DNA from: Acidobacteriota bacterium
GTDB lineage: Bacteria > Acidobacteriota > Terriglobia > Terriglobales > SCQP01
DNA length: 64,000 nucleotides
Reading direction: 5' to 3'
NCBI GenBank assembly: GCA_027459505.1
Contig: DAIDIE010000013.1
Coordinates: forward strand, 1 to 64,000
In this document: piece after piece, positions 17,691 to 27,667 of the stretch
How the letters are laid out: each line of letters opens with the position of its first letter
Position numbering within the stretch: the stretch's first letter is position 1
Program-made: the position numbers and the translations under genes
Notes under the pieces: generated by a model
Seen by the model: the letters and a program-made list of their open reading frames with translations, nothing else
Told to the model about the DNA's origin: nothing
Databases searched by the model: none

Positions 17691-19072
17691 AGATTACGTT
17701 CCGGTATCGCCAGGTTCTCCCAAAAGCGCATCACGCTGGCAATGCCGCGGTAATAGTTCGGCAAGGAGAATTTTTCGTTGGGCGCGTGCAGACCGTCGTC
17801 CGGCAGTCCAAAGCCCATCATCACCACCGGCACGTGCAGTTGCTTGCCCATCAAGGCCACGATGGGGATCGAACCGCCAGAGCGGACAAATACCGGCTCC
17901 TTGTCGAAGACAGCGCTCAGCGCGCGCGCCGCCGCCTGCACAAAACGGTTGCGCGGATCCAAGACCACCGCTTCGGCCAGGCTCAGCACCTTGACTTGCG
18001 AGCTGAAAGCCGGCGGCGTTAACTCCTTCACCCGCCGCTCGAAGGCATCACGAATTTTTCCCGGATCCTGGTTGGGAACCAGCCGCATGCTGATTTTGGC
18101 GCTGGCGCGCGCCGGGATGACCGTCTTGGCGCCCGCTCCCGTAAACCCGCCCGGCATGCCATGCACCTCCAGGGTGGGCCGTGCCCAGGTGCGCTCCAGC
18201 ACGGAGTAGCCGCTCTCGCCGGTCAGGGCGGCGGCTTTTACTTCGTTTTTCAAATAGTCCTGCTCGCTGAAAGGCAACCGTTCCCAGCTCTGCTTCTCCT
18301 CCGGCGCCGGCGCCTGCACGTCGTCGTAGAATCCGGGAATATCGACCACGCCATCCGCCCGTTTGAGCCCGGCGATGATGCGGGCCAGCGCTTCAAACGG
18401 ATTGGGAGCGGCCCCGCCATACAAGCCGGAGTGCAGATCGGAGGCGGCGCCACGCACCTCCACTTCGGTGTAAACCATTCCCCTCAGGCCAATATCGAGC
18501 GAGGGCAGCTCCGGCGCGAAAAAGGCGGTATCGCTCACCAGGCCAACATCGCATTGCAACCGCTCCGCATGCCGCCGCACGAAATCGTCTATCGCCTCCC
18601 CGCCAACTTCCTCTTCACCCTCAAAGATGAAGCGCACATTCACCGGTAACTTACCCGTGGACTTCATCAGCAACTGCGCGGCTTTCAGTTGCAGCAGCAG
18701 TTGTCCTTTGTCGTCGGCGGCGCCGCGAGCATAGATGTTCTCCCCGCGCACGGTCGGTTCAAACGGGGGCGTCTGCCATTCATCCAGCGGATCGGGGGGC
18801 TGCACGTCGTAATGCGCGTAGCAAAGCACCGTCGGCGCTCCAGGCGCATGCAGCCAATCGGCGTACACCAGCGGATGACCGGCGGTAGCAATCTTCTCAA
18901 TGTGCTCCATGCCGGCCGCGCGCAGTTGTTCGGCTACCCAATCGGCGGCCCGCTCCACATCAACGCGGTGCTCCGGCAAGGTGCTTACAGATGGAATACG
19001 CAGGAAGGCCTTCAGATCTTCCAGGCATGCGGCTTTTTCCTTTTCCACCAGGGCAAGAGCTTGGCTCGACAT
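17687..19072 (-). CDS. M20-family dipeptidase
   Basis: A 461-residue di-zinc peptidase of the M20/CNDP-PepV type. Zinc and catalytic motifs are visible: YAHYDVQPPDPLDEW, ARGAADDKGQLL and FEGEEEVGG. A dimerisation domain follows (SDLHSGLYGGAAPNP). It probably hydrolyses dipeptides or larger amino-acid conjugates in the cytoplasm; no signal peptide is seen. The ATG at 19072 (MSSQALALVEKEK) was chosen over the open-frame start at 19126 because AAGGAG lies five bases upstream. The stop overlaps the fic remnant. DapE-like succinylase activity is less likely given its length. Confidence 0.9.
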   Translation of the reverse strand: MSSQALALVEKEKAACLEDLKAFLRIPSVSTLPEHRVDVERAADWVAEQLRAAGMEHIEKIATAGHPLVYADWLHAPGAPTVLCYAHYDVQPPDPLDEWQTPPFEPTVRGENIYARGAADDKGQLLLQLKAAQLLMKSTGKLPVNVRFIFEGEEEVGGEAIDDFVRRHAERLQCDVGLVSDTAFFAPELPSLDIGLRGMVYTEVEVRGAASDLHSGLYGGAAPNPFEALARIIAGLKRADGVVDIPGFYDDVQAPAPEEKQSWERLPFSEQDYLKNEVKAAALTGESGYSVLERTWARPTLEVHGMPGGFTGAGAKTVIPARASAKISMRLVPNQDPGKIRDAFERRVKELTPPAFSSQVKVLSLAEAVVLDPRNRFVQAAARALSAVFDKEPVFVRSGGSIPIVALMGKQLHVPVVMMGFGLPDDGLHAPNEKFSLPNYYRGIASVMRFWENLAIPERNL

Positions 19073-19171
19073 GCGGGCTCCTTCGTTGCGGCAAGCGGAA
19101 GCGCGGCGGGCGCTCCTTTCATTCATGATAGCGGAGCGAACGCCCTGAAGGAGTGCGGTTGTTGGGCCTGC

Positions 19172-19199
19172 CGCCCCTGGGCGAGGAGCCGCAGGGGCG
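19172..19199 (-). terminator. GC hairpin downstream of the GH30 gene
   Basis: Perfect 8-base arms CGCCCCTG and CAGGGGCG with a 12-base loop, between two minus-strand genes. No T tract follows, so it is at best a weak or factor-dependent terminator. Confidence 0.3.
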
Positions 19200-19273
19200 C
19201 CTTGGACGCGCGGAACCCGCGCATCAGTTCGGGGTGCGGCCCGGTGCGCCCTGCTCAGCTTGACGGCCTGCAG

Positions 19274-20731
19274 CTAGCTCCAGGCCAGGGTCGAAACCGA
19301 ATCGGCTGGCAGCACAAGCTCCGCCTGATGCGCTCCGTTGCGTACCGCGATGCGGCGTGGCGAGGCCGTGGTATTGGTTAATACCAGCGCGTAACCGCCG
19401 TCCGAGTTGCGAGCGGCGACATGGCTTAAACCCGGCTCCCCACCTTCGGAGGCGATCACGCGGGCGCCTCGCCGCATGGTTCGAGCGTAGTGATTGAACG
19501 CGTAGTACTGGCCGCTGTAGGTCACCTTTTTGGTGTGCGAGTTCACCGTCGCGACCCCACCACAACTAAAAGGCCCAATATTGGGTTTGCCGTTTTCGTC
19601 CAGCACCAGATTCCAGGCAATGATGCAGCGCGGCCCATTGCGCAGAACGCCGGTAAAGGTCTCGCTCCATTTCGCCCAGTCGGTAGCGTAGTCGGGAGCG
19701 GTAATGTCGGGTCCACCCTCGGTCCAGTACATCTTGACTTCGGGATGGGCGGCAACCACCTTCTGCATCCATTCCGGTTTGCCGACGTAGCCGTGCCAGG
19801 CAATGGAATCGGTGTAGTTGCGCACCTGCGGATCATCCAATTCGCAAATCGCCCGGCCCCACAAGTTGTAGTTGTGGTCGATCAGCCAGATCTCCGTCTT
19901 CAGACCGGCGGTGCGCAGCGCGGGGCCGAGATGCTGCCCCACATAGGCCACTTCGATCTCCTGCGGAAACAGGCAGGCGGGCATGCGGTGGTCCTGATCG
20001 GTATCGACTTCGTTTTGCGGCGTGATCGCGTTGATTTCTACCCCCGCCGCTTGGTAAGCCTGCAGGAATTTCACCATGTACTGCGCATAAACCGGCAACA
20101 GGTGACGGCTGATGGTCCCGCCCAGCATGGTGTCGCCGCTCTTCATCCAGTTGGGAGGGCTCCAGGGCGAAGAGAGCAAAAACAGTTCCGGATTCAGCCG
20201 CCGCGCCTGGCGCAGCGTGGGCAAAATGTAGGCCTCGTCATGCGCAATGGAAAAACGCTGCAGGCCCGGGTCGGGAGCGCCCTCATCAAAGCTGTAGAGC
20301 GTGCGCGCGTAATCGCTGGATCCCACACATGTACGGCAAACGCTGAAACCCATCTCGCTGGGCGAGAAAAACTGATGCATCAGCTCGGCCCGCGCACCCG
20401 CCGGCATCTGGCTGATGTTGTAGCAAGCAGAGTCGGTCATAGCCGCGCCAAAGCCCAGAATGCTCTGTGCGGCCCGCTCCGGATACAAAACCACCGTCTC
20501 CCCCAGAGGCGCCGCGGAGGAAACGGGTCTCCAGGTGGGCGCGTTGGAGACCACATAGCGATGCTCCGCATCGGTCAGGTAGAGACGGGAAGCTTGTGGA
20601 GCTGGGGTATTGACGCCGCCGCCCTGAGACGCTGAAGCATCCAATGCCCGTGCCCGGCGAGCGGCGGCAGTTGCGAGAGTGGTGGCGGCGGCAGTGGCTT
20701 TCAGAAAGCCGCGACGGCTATGCTCAGTCAT
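19274..20731 (-). CDS. Tat-exported glycoside hydrolase family 30 (glucosylceramidase-like)
   Basis: A 485-residue retaining glycosidase. The N-terminus has a Tat signal (RRGFLKA then an Ala-rich stretch to about residue 35), so it folds before export. The body is a GH30 TIM barrel with a C-terminal beta domain. The acid/base Glu is in TPQNEVDTDQ (about residue 239), the nucleophile in YWTEGGPD (about 338). GH30 enzymes act on beta-glucosides, glucosylceramide, xylan or beta-1,6-glucan; the substrate cannot be told from this sequence. AAGGAG lies seven bases before the ATG. It stands alone, divergent from the membrane glycosyltransferase. Confidence 0.92.
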   Translation of the reverse strand: MTEHSRRGFLKATAAATTLATAAARRARALDASASQGGGVNTPAPQASRLYLTDAEHRYVVSNAPTWRPVSSAAPLGETVVLYPERAAQSILGFGAAMTDSACYNISQMPAGARAELMHQFFSPSEMGFSVCRTCVGSSDYARTLYSFDEGAPDPGLQRFSIAHDEAYILPTLRQARRLNPELFLLSSPWSPPNWMKSGDTMLGGTISRHLLPVYAQYMVKFLQAYQAAGVEINAITPQNEVDTDQDHRMPACLFPQEIEVAYVGQHLGPALRTAGLKTEIWLIDHNYNLWGRAICELDDPQVRNYTDSIAWHGYVGKPEWMQKVVAAHPEVKMYWTEGGPDITAPDYATDWAKWSETFTGVLRNGPRCIIAWNLVLDENGKPNIGPFSCGGVATVNSHTKKVTYSGQYYAFNHYARTMRRGARVIASEGGEPGLSHVAARNSDGGYALVLTNTTASPRRIAVRNGAHQAELVLPADSVSTLAWS

Positions 20732-20918
20732 TTCGGTGCTCCTTGAGTCCGCGTCACTTTTTACCCGAGAACCGGTACTGTTCAGGCGACGGCTTGGCTG
20801 CTATTTGCCGCGGAGGTTGATGGTGGAAACAAGCATTTCATTGTGAACGTATATGGGCAGTGGGGCAGCTATACCAAAGTCTAGGCCGCCGCCCTTCCCA
20901 GATACTAGAGGTAACCTT

Positions 20919-20993
20919 ATGGTCGATATTGAGCCTTGCGGTTGCCATCATCAGGAGGGGCTGAGCTTTTGCCCAAACCACCCTGAATGCTAG
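20919..20993 (+). CDS. Possible 24-residue Cys/His-rich microprotein
   Basis: A short open frame in the 293-base divergent gap (20732-21024). GAGG lies eight bases before the ATG at 20919. The product starts MVDIEPCGCHHQEGLSFC and ends NHPEC. Four Cys and three His among 24 residues could bind one zinc ion, loosely like an AN1-type C...HH...FC..H pattern. It could also be chance or a relic of a longer zinc protein. Nothing else coding was seen in this gap. Confidence 0.28.
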   Translation: MVDIEPCGCHHQEGLSFCPNHPEC

Positions 20994-21024
20994 ACTACGT
21001 CGCACCCCAGGCAAGCCGCTCCCT

Positions 21025-22926
21025 ATGAAAACGACGCCCTCCGATCAGGCCGCTGCCAATATTGCGAGCTCTTCCCCTCCCGATAGAAGGCCGTGGCAAT
21101 GGCTGGCCGCCGGATTCCTGCTGACCTTTATGGCGGCGCTGTTGGGCTGGACGCTGGTGCACGATTCCGTCTGCACGGATGAGGTGGCGCACATCGCCGC
21201 TGGCCTGAGCTATGCGCAGAAACTGGACCTGCGTTTAAACCCCGAACACCCTCCGCTGGTCAAACTTTTAAGTGGAATCGTGCTCAGCCTCCGCGGTGTC
21301 CAACCGGACTATTTCAGTCCGTTCTGGCAGCTCTCCGGAAGCGGCGATTTCTCTCATTTGTTTGTCGCCCAATGGGCGATGGGCAACTGGCTGCTCACGC
21401 GTTGGAGCCGGCCTGACGTGGTGTTGTTTTGGGGACGATTGCCGGATTTTGCAATTACTCTATTGCTGGCGCTGGCCATCTTTTTCATTGCCCGGCGTCT
21501 TGGTGGGATCTGGGGAGGGCTGCTCAGCCTGGCGCTGGCGGTCAGCACCCCGGTGTTTCTCGCATTTGGCGCCAAGGTGCTGACCGATGTCCCGATTGCC
21601 CTCATGGCGCTTTTGACGCTTTGGCGGTTGGGCGCACTTTGGCAGCATCCGGGGAAGCGCAATCGCCTTCTCTTTGCGCTCACCTTCGCGGGCGCGCTGC
21701 TGAGTAAGTATTCCGCCGCCCTGCTGGTGCCCGGCTTCATTGCCATCTGGATTGGCATGCGCTGGCTGCCGGAAGGCGGCGGCGGAGAGCGCACGCGAGC
21801 GTGGCGCCGTCCGCGCGTGCGCGCCATGGGACGCGGGGTGCTGGAAGCGTTTCTGCTGGTGTATGGAATCGACCTGCTTCTTTCGCTCCTGCAGCCCGCT
21901 ATGGAAGTGTTTTTCTTTAAGCCGCTTCCTCACTGGGCTATTCACTGGTGGTTGTTGCCCTTAGAGACCAACCTCATGGGTCTGCTGAGCGTGCTCATGA
22001 TGGCTCACCACAGTGCCTATCTGTTTGGCCGCAACCTGAATCACGGTGTCTGGTACTACTATCCCGTTCTGTTGCTGCTCAAATCGACTCCCGGCTTTGT
22101 TTTGACGGCTCTATTGGCAGCAGCTCTCGGAATCGGACGCCGGATTCGCGGCGCTCCACGCCTGATCGCCCCGGAATTGCGTCTGCATTGGCGCGCGCTC
22201 TGGATGGGCGGAGCCATTTTTGCGGCTTTGTGTATTATCAGCAACGACGATCTGGCCTTCCGTTATTTCATCGTTCCGGTGGCGATTCTCCTGGTCTTAC
22301 TGGCCCCGCTTGCCACCGCAATACAAAGGATGACGCCCCGCGCCAGAATCACAGCCCTCTGCATCACCCTAATGCTGGCCGGCAGTTCCCTGCTCAGCGT
22401 CTTGTACGCCGCTCCCTTTTTCGTTCCCTACTACAATGTGTTCGCCGCGGGCCGGCCCACCTATTATCTTGCCGGAGACGCCAATGACGACTTCAATCAG
22501 TCCACCCCGGAAGTCCTGGCGTTCGCGGCGCGGCATCAGGTACGGCATTTACCCTACGACTACTATGGCATTACGGTTGACATGCCCGCGCTCTACCCCA
22601 ACTTGAACCTCTGGTCTTGCCAGTCTGCGCCGCCGGCGCGAACTCGCTGGGTAGCAGTGTCGGCCGCCATGCTGCTGCAGGTGCACAACTGCGGCTGGTT
22701 GCTTCGCTATCCCCATGAATCGCTGGGCGGCGGCGCTGTTTACGCGTTCCGCTTGCCCCCCGTGCTGCCGCCTGCCGGGATGCCTGGTGGACCAACCGCT
22801 CCCCAAAACGTGCGGCACGTGATTCCCAGCATCCCGAACATGCGGGAGCAGCTGATACGGGTAATGCACGATCCGGCAAACTTTGGTTTCTTTTCCATGT
22901 CGCCGAGAAAAACGACGGGCAAATAA
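21025..22926 (+). CDS. GT39-like (PMT/ArnT superfamily) membrane glycosyltransferase
   Basis: A 633-residue polytopic inner-membrane protein with about ten or more predicted helices. The first periplasmic loop has the GT-C acidic motif (CTDEVAHIAAGLSYAQKLDL, then NPEHPPLVKLL), as in protein mannosyltransferases and ArnT, which use polyprenyl-phosphate sugars. The C-terminal soluble part includes DANDDFNQSTPEVL. It would transfer a sugar to lipid, glycan or protein outside the cytoplasm; donor and acceptor are unknown. No Shine-Dalgarno is seen. It stands alone between GH30 and era. Confidence 0.83.
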   Translation: MKTTPSDQAAANIASSSPPDRRPWQWLAAGFLLTFMAALLGWTLVHDSVCTDEVAHIAAGLSYAQKLDLRLNPEHPPLVKLLSGIVLSLRGVQPDYFSPFWQLSGSGDFSHLFVAQWAMGNWLLTRWSRPDVVLFWGRLPDFAITLLLALAIFFIARRLGGIWGGLLSLALAVSTPVFLAFGAKVLTDVPIALMALLTLWRLGALWQHPGKRNRLLFALTFAGALLSKYSAALLVPGFIAIWIGMRWLPEGGGGERTRAWRRPRVRAMGRGVLEAFLLVYGIDLLLSLLQPAMEVFFFKPLPHWAIHWWLLPLETNLMGLLSVLMMAHHSAYLFGRNLNHGVWYYYPVLLLLKSTPGFVLTALLAAALGIGRRIRGAPRLIAPELRLHWRALWMGGAIFAALCIISNDDLAFRYFIVPVAILLVLLAPLATAIQRMTPRARITALCITLMLAGSSLLSVLYAAPFFVPYYNVFAAGRPTYYLAGDANDDFNQSTPEVLAFAARHQVRHLPYDYYGITVDMPALYPNLNLWSCQSAPPARTRWVAVSAAMLLQVHNCGWLLRYPHESLGGGAVYAFRLPPVLPPAGMPGGPTAPQNVRHVIPSIPNMREQLIRVMHDPANFGFFSMSPRKTTGK

Positions 22927-23274
22927 GGACAACTGCTGGTGAGGAGTCAACCAGGGCGGGGGAACGAAAAGAGCCACGGCCTTGTCTCCTGAGCCGCCCG
23001 CCGGCATTGCTTTCCGTTGGGTCGCTGGCACGTTCTCCAGTGAGACCGTGAAGCCGCCAATGCCGGGCTCCTCCCCAGCGCGAGATGGCCGCCCTTCCCA
23101 CCTCAACAAAGTGCGCTTTGTTTGGGACCCCGGGAGAATTTCGCGGCCCTCCACCTGCGACGGGCCCCTGCAACGGCGTTGTCTGCCGTTGCTGGGCGGG
23201 AATCTTCTCCTACCGGGAGGACTCGGTGGCTCGCTCTAAACGTGCTCCAGACAGGCGCCCCCTATAATAAGTAG
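22927..23274. repeat. Intergenic stretch holding a dispersed-repeat copy
   Basis: A 348-base gap before era with no credible gene; the minus-strand open frames of about 200 codons here have no recognisable protein character. CCACGGCCTTGTC (22974-22986) and the 24-mer at 23216-23239 recur at 41121-41133 (11/13) and 41153-41176 (22/24). There they lie only 20 bases apart, against 229 here, so the second copy looks internally deleted. This suggests a non-autonomous or REP-like element. Confidence 0.45.
23263..23268 (+). promoter_or_regulatory. Consensus -10 TATAAT directly before era
   Basis: A perfect TATAAT ends six bases before the era GTG, which has no Shine-Dalgarno. The transcript would start on the start codon. 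The -35 region is weak. Confidence 0.5.
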
Positions 23275-24396
23275 GTGAGCGCCTCCCCCAACTTTGTCTC
23301 CGGATTCGTGGCCCTCGTGGGCCGCCCCAATGCGGGCAAAAGTACGCTGCTGAACCAGATCCTTGGCCGCAAGGTGGCTATCGTCAGCCCTCATCCCCAG
23401 ACCACCCGCACGCACTTGCTGGGAATCCTTGACGCTCCCGCCGGCGCGAAGCATCCCGCCGCACAGGTGGTTTTCGTCGATACCCCGGGCGTCCACAAGG
23501 CCCGCACGCCGCTCAACCGTGAAATGATGCGTCATGTGCGCGCCGGCCTGGAGGGCCGCGATCTGGCCTTGCTGCTGGTGGACGTGACCCGCACATTCGG
23601 CGAAGAAGACGCCTTCGCGCTCGATCTGCTGCGCCCGAGAAAGGCACGTACCGAGCGCGACAACGGGCAAGAAGATCCGGAAGATGGACCCCTCGTCTTC
23701 GATGATCCCAGCGATACGGCGTCACCTGAAACTGGCGCGATCGGCGGATCAGCAGTCGAAGATGAAACTGGTAATGGTGAACGGGAGGACCTGACGCCGG
23801 AGAATTCCGCGCCCGATGCCCCCACGACGGACACGCCCCGCGCCTTCCTGGTCCTGAACAAGGTGGATGCGCTCCCCGACAAGCGCCAGCTCCTCCCCAT
23901 TATCGAAGAATACCGGCAGCGCTTTCCTTTCCTGGAAGTCTTCCCCATATCGGCCCGCACCGGCGAGAACGTGCCGGCACTGCTTGACGCGATCCTGTGC
24001 CACCTCCCGCCTGGGCCGGAATATTTCGCTCCCGGGCAGGTCACTGATCAACCGGAACAATTTCAAGTTGCGGAACTGATTCGCGAAAAAGCCATGGTGT
24101 TGACCCGCGAAGAGGTGCCGCATACCATCGCGGTGCAACTGGAGCGCTATGATCGCACAGGGGACAAGTTGCGTATCGCCGCCGTCATTTTCTGTGAGCG
24201 CCCCGGACAGAAGGCCATCCTGATCGGCCGGGGGGGCGAGATGATGAAACGCATTGGAATCCAGTCCCGGGAAGATATTGAGGCGCTGCTTGGAGTGCGT
24301 GTCTTCCTGGAATTGCACGTGCTGGTGCGCGAGCACTGGCGGCATGATCCGCGCTTTTTATCGCGCCTGGACTGGCGAGAGGGTAGCGAACTATGA
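23275..24396 (+). CDS. era: GTPase Era with a 68-residue acidic insertion
   Basis: An essential GTPase that matures 16S rRNA and the 30S subunit. G1 (GRPNAGKST, residues 17-25), G3 (DTPG, 69-72), G4 (NKVD, 195-198) and G5 (SAR) are all present. A C-terminal KH domain ends the protein (GQKAILIGRGGEMMKRIG). It has 373 residues against about 300 in typical Era. The excess is a low-complexity acidic segment at about residues 121-188, between the helix after G3 and the strand leading to G4. It starts at GTG. The stop overlaps the nrdR start (ATGA). Confidence 0.96.
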   Translation: MSASPNFVSGFVALVGRPNAGKSTLLNQILGRKVAIVSPHPQTTRTHLLGILDAPAGAKHPAAQVVFVDTPGVHKARTPLNREMMRHVRAGLEGRDLALLLVDVTRTFGEEDAFALDLLRPRKARTERDNGQEDPEDGPLVFDDPSDTASPETGAIGGSAVEDETGNGEREDLTPENSAPDAPTTDTPRAFLVLNKVDALPDKRQLLPIIEEYRQRFPFLEVFPISARTGENVPALLDAILCHLPPGPEYFAPGQVTDQPEQFQVAELIREKAMVLTREEVPHTIAVQLERYDRTGDKLRIAAVIFCERPGQKAILIGRGGEMMKRIGIQSREDIEALLGVRVFLELHVLVREHWRHDPRFLSRLDWREGSEL

Positions 24397-24857
24397 AATG
24401 CCCGTTCTGTGGCCACCCGGAAGACAAGGTGGTCGACTCCCGGGAGAGCAAAGAAGGCGAGGCGATCCGCCGCCGGCGCGAGTGCATCGCCTGCCAGAAG
24501 CGCTTCACCACCTACGAGCGCATCGACGAGATTCCCTACATGGTGGTCAAGAAAGACGGACGGCGCGAGCGCTTCGAACGCCAGAAGGTGCTCAACGGCT
24601 TGTTGCGCGCTTGCGAAAAGCGCCCCGTGCGCATGGGCGAGTTGGAAGCGATTGTCAATGAAGCGGAAGCCTTGGTGGTGGATTCACAGGATCGCGAGGT
24701 CACCACCAAGGAAATTGGCGAGCTCATCATGAGCCGCCTGCGCACCCTCGACAAAGTGGCCCACGTCCGCTTCGCCTCCGTTTATATGGACTTCAAGGAT
24801 GTCAAGGAGTTCATGGACGAACTGAAAGGCCTGCTGCAACGCGACTCCGGCAGGTAA
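24393..24857 (+). CDS. nrdR: Transcriptional repressor NrdR
   Basis: A 154-residue repressor of ribonucleotide reductase genes. An N-terminal zinc ribbon (CPFCGH ... CIACQKRF) is followed by an ATP-cone domain ([20 protein letters not shown]), which senses ATP/dATP. Length is typical. The ATG overlaps the era stop, so the two are co-translated. The run era-nrdR-glnD reads as one operon. No nrd genes or NrdR boxes were noticed in the window. Confidence 0.97.
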   Translation: MKCPFCGHPEDKVVDSRESKEGEAIRRRRECIACQKRFTTYERIDEIPYMVVKKDGRRERFERQKVLNGLLRACEKRPVRMGELEAIVNEAEALVVDSQDREVTTKEIGELIMSRLRTLDKVAHVRFASVYMDFKDVKEFMDELKGLLQRDSGR

Positions 24858-24877
24858 ACCGATCCGGCACCCGCGCT

Positions 24878-27520
24878 ATGAGCGTACCCGCCCCCTTTGA
24901 AGAGCTCTTGCCGGCCGCGCGTCTGGAACGCCTGGCCTTGGATTACGTCGCTCGTCTGGGCGAACTGGAAGCGTCATTCTTTAATGACTGGGACGGATTG
25001 GCGGGCATTCGCCAGCGTACTGCGGCGGTCGATCATCTGGTGCGCACCGTCTTCCGCGCCTTTTATCCGGATGAGGGCGGAATGGCACTGTGCGCGGTTG
25101 GCGGCTATGGCCGCCAGGAACTTTTTCCCAGTTCCGACGTCGATCTTCTGTTGCTGGTCAGTCAGGCCCCGGAAAGCGTCGATCCCAATCGCCTGCGGGC
25201 CTTTCTGCAGGCGCTCTGGGATGCGCATTTGCGGGTGAGTCATAGTGTCCGCACCCCCGCCGAATGCGGCGTGCTGCACGAAGACAACCTCGAATTCAAC
25301 CTTTCTGTACTGGACATTCGGCCGCTGGCCGGTGACGCCCAATTGGAAGAGAAGGTTCGCCGGGAATTTCTGCCCCGCCTGCTGCGCCGGGAACGCGAGC
25401 CGCTGTTGCGCCACCTCAGCCAACTGATTGGCGAACGCTATGCGAAATTCTCCAACACCGTCTACCACCGCGAACCCAACCTGAAAGACGCTCCCGGCGG
25501 CCTGCGCGATCTGCAGGCGCTTGGCTGGTGGCGCACTCTGGCGCTTACGGAAGACGTGCTGCTCCCGCACGCGGATCGCTGGCCCGAGCATGGACGGCTG
25601 CACATTCGCGCCGCGCAACGCTTTCTAGCCATGGTCCGCTCCTTCCTGCATTACGCGCAAGGGCGCGACGTGAACGTCTTCAGTTACGACATGCAGGAGC
25701 GGCTCGCCACCGAGCAGACCTCCCATGGCCAACGTCCGCCCGAAGACTGGATGCGCGAGTACTTCAGTCACGCCCGCGGTGTCCATCGCCTGTTGCGGCG
25801 CCAACAGGACCTTTCCAAGCCGCGCCGCACCACGCTGTTCCGCTATGTCATGCAACGCAAAAACTCCATTGCCACCCCGGACCTTCAGATCAATGCCGGG
25901 CAGGTGGAGTTTCGTGATTCCCACCGCGCCGCGCATGATCCGCGCCTGCTGGTGGAGGCCGTGCGCTTTGGCGTTGCCAATGGCGCCTCCCTCAGCGATG
26001 CCGCCGAGGCGCTGGTGCGCGAGACCCAGGCGTCGGCGGCGGCCTACTTCCGCGAAGGCGATCAGACCTGGAAACTGCTGAGTTCCATCCTGTGCGGCCC
26101 CAGACCGGCGGAGGTCCTCTTAGCCCTGCACGATTGCGGACTGCTCATTTCCCTCATTCCCGAGTTTTCCGCCATCGATTGCCTGGTGCAACGCGACTTC
26201 TATCATCGCTACACCGTTGACGAACACACGCTGCAAACCATTGCAGGCCTCACCAACCTCGCCGAAAACAGCCGCGATCCCAACCTCGACGAGCGCCGCC
26301 GCCGGCTTGGCGAACTCTATCTCGAGTTGGACCGCCCGGAACTGTTGCTCTGCGCGTTGCTGTTGCACGACATTGGCAAGGGCCTGCCCGGCGATCATGT
26401 CTTCACCGGACAACAGACCGCCAGCGAGATTCTGCACCGCTGGCGCATGGAGCCCCAGGATCGCGATACCGTCCTGTTTCTTATTGCTCAGCACCTGGCG
26501 CTTTCCAACGGCATGCGGCGCGATATCTTCGATCCACAAAACCTGATTCAGATCGCCGACCTGGTGGGCACCGAAGACCGGCTCAAGATGCTGGCCCTAT
26601 TGACCTGGGCCGACATCCAGGCCGTCCATCCTGACGCTCTCACGCCCTGGAAAGAAGAAAATCTGTGGCAGCTCTACGTCGGCGTCTACAACCAGCTCAC
26701 CCACGGCGTCGATCGCGATCGCATTGGAGCGCCAGCGGCGCATAGCAGTCCCCAGGTCGTCAATGCCGAGTCGCTGCAGCGCGCTCGCGAACTTTTGGCC
26801 GCGGCCGGCTCGATGCTGAACAGTGAAGCTGATCTTGCCGCGCTGGCCACCTATCTGGAGGGCTTTCCCCGGCGTTACCTGCTGGCCCGCAGCCCCGGCT
26901 CCATTCTCCGCCACTTCCAGATCTCGCAGCAGCTCCAGACAACGGGCGCGATTCCTCTGCTCCGCGAGCGTGGAGATCATTACGAGCTGGCCGTCATTGC
27001 TCGCGACCGTCCCAAACTGTTTGCGATGTTAACCGGGGTACTCTCCGGCCACGGCGCCAACATTTTGAAAGCGGAAGCATTCTCCAACCAGCAAGGAATT
27101 GTAGTGGACAGCTTCCGCTTTACGGACTTGCACCGTACCCTGGAGCTCAACCCGGAAGAGACCGAACGGCTAAATCTCAAATTGCAGGATGAACTCAGCC
27201 GGCCCGTCGACCTGGAGCGTCTGCGCGCTCCCGCACGGCGTTGGGTGGCACGCTCGCGAGGACCCGAGATTCCTACTCGGATTAGCTTTACCCAGGAGGG
27301 CAATCGCACGCTGCTGGAGATTGTCGTGCGCGACCGCCCGGGTCTGCTTTTCGACATCAGCCGGGTGCTGGCTGAACAGCATTGCGATATCAGTGTGGCT
27401 CTCATCGATACTGAATTGGCCAAGGCCATTGATGTCTTTTACTTGACTGCTAACCAGCAGCCACTCTCCCAGGAGCTCCAGCAATCTCTGGAAACAGAGC
27501 TGATTGTGGCCTTGCAGTAG
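24878..27520 (+). CDS. glnD: Bifunctional PII uridylyltransferase / uridylyl-removing enzyme GlnD
   Basis: An 880-residue nitrogen sensor. It has the nucleotidyltransferase motif [19 protein letters not shown] (about residues 73-91), a uridylyltransferase helical region, an HD hydrolase domain ([16 protein letters not shown]) and two C-terminal ACT domains ([37 protein letters not shown]) that sense glutamine. It adds UMP to PII proteins when nitrogen is low and removes it when high. It follows nrdR by 20 bases with no clear Shine-Dalgarno. PII and glutamine synthetase genes are not in the window. Confidence 0.96.
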   Translation: MSVPAPFEELLPAARLERLALDYVARLGELEASFFNDWDGLAGIRQRTAAVDHLVRTVFRAFYPDEGGMALCAVGGYGRQELFPSSDVDLLLLVSQAPESVDPNRLRAFLQALWDAHLRVSHSVRTPAECGVLHEDNLEFNLSVLDIRPLAGDAQLEEKVRREFLPRLLRREREPLLRHLSQLIGERYAKFSNTVYHREPNLKDAPGGLRDLQALGWWRTLALTEDVLLPHADRWPEHGRLHIRAAQRFLAMVRSFLHYAQGRDVNVFSYDMQERLATEQTSHGQRPPEDWMREYFSHARGVHRLLRRQQDLSKPRRTTLFRYVMQRKNSIATPDLQINAGQVEFRDSHRAAHDPRLLVEAVRFGVANGASLSDAAEALVRETQASAAAYFREGDQTWKLLSSILCGPRPAEVLLALHDCGLLISLIPEFSAIDCLVQRDFYHRYTVDEHTLQTIAGLTNLAENSRDPNLDERRRRLGELYLELDRPELLLCALLLHDIGKGLPGDHVFTGQQTASEILHRWRMEPQDRDTVLFLIAQHLALSNGMRRDIFDPQNLIQIADLVGTEDRLKMLALLTWADIQAVHPDALTPWKEENLWQLYVGVYNQLTHGVDRDRIGAPAAHSSPQVVNAESLQRARELLAAAGSMLNSEADLAALATYLEGFPRRYLLARSPGSILRHFQISQQLQTTGAIPLLRERGDHYELAVIARDRPKLFAMLTGVLSGHGANILKAEAFSNQQGIVVDSFRFTDLHRTLELNPEETERLNLKLQDELSRPVDLERLRAPARRWVARSRGPEIPTRISFTQEGNRTLLEIVVRDRPGLLFDISRVLAEQHCDISVALIDTELAKAIDVFYLTANQQPLSQELQQSLETELIVALQ

Positions 27521-27667
27521 CGCGGACCACAGTGGACGCGAGTGGCTCAGAGAGCAACCTCACTCAAACAGTGGGGCGTCCAACTGGGTTAAGTGGATAC
27601 CAAACTACACGATGAACGCAGGGCTTGGCTCTGCTATCCATCTGCCACTTAGGGAGGGAAAAATACT

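Noticed and set aside
22549-23173. Two minus-strand frames of about 200 codons upstream of era
   Set aside because: They overlap the GT39-like gene end and the dispersed repeat, and have no recognisable protein features.
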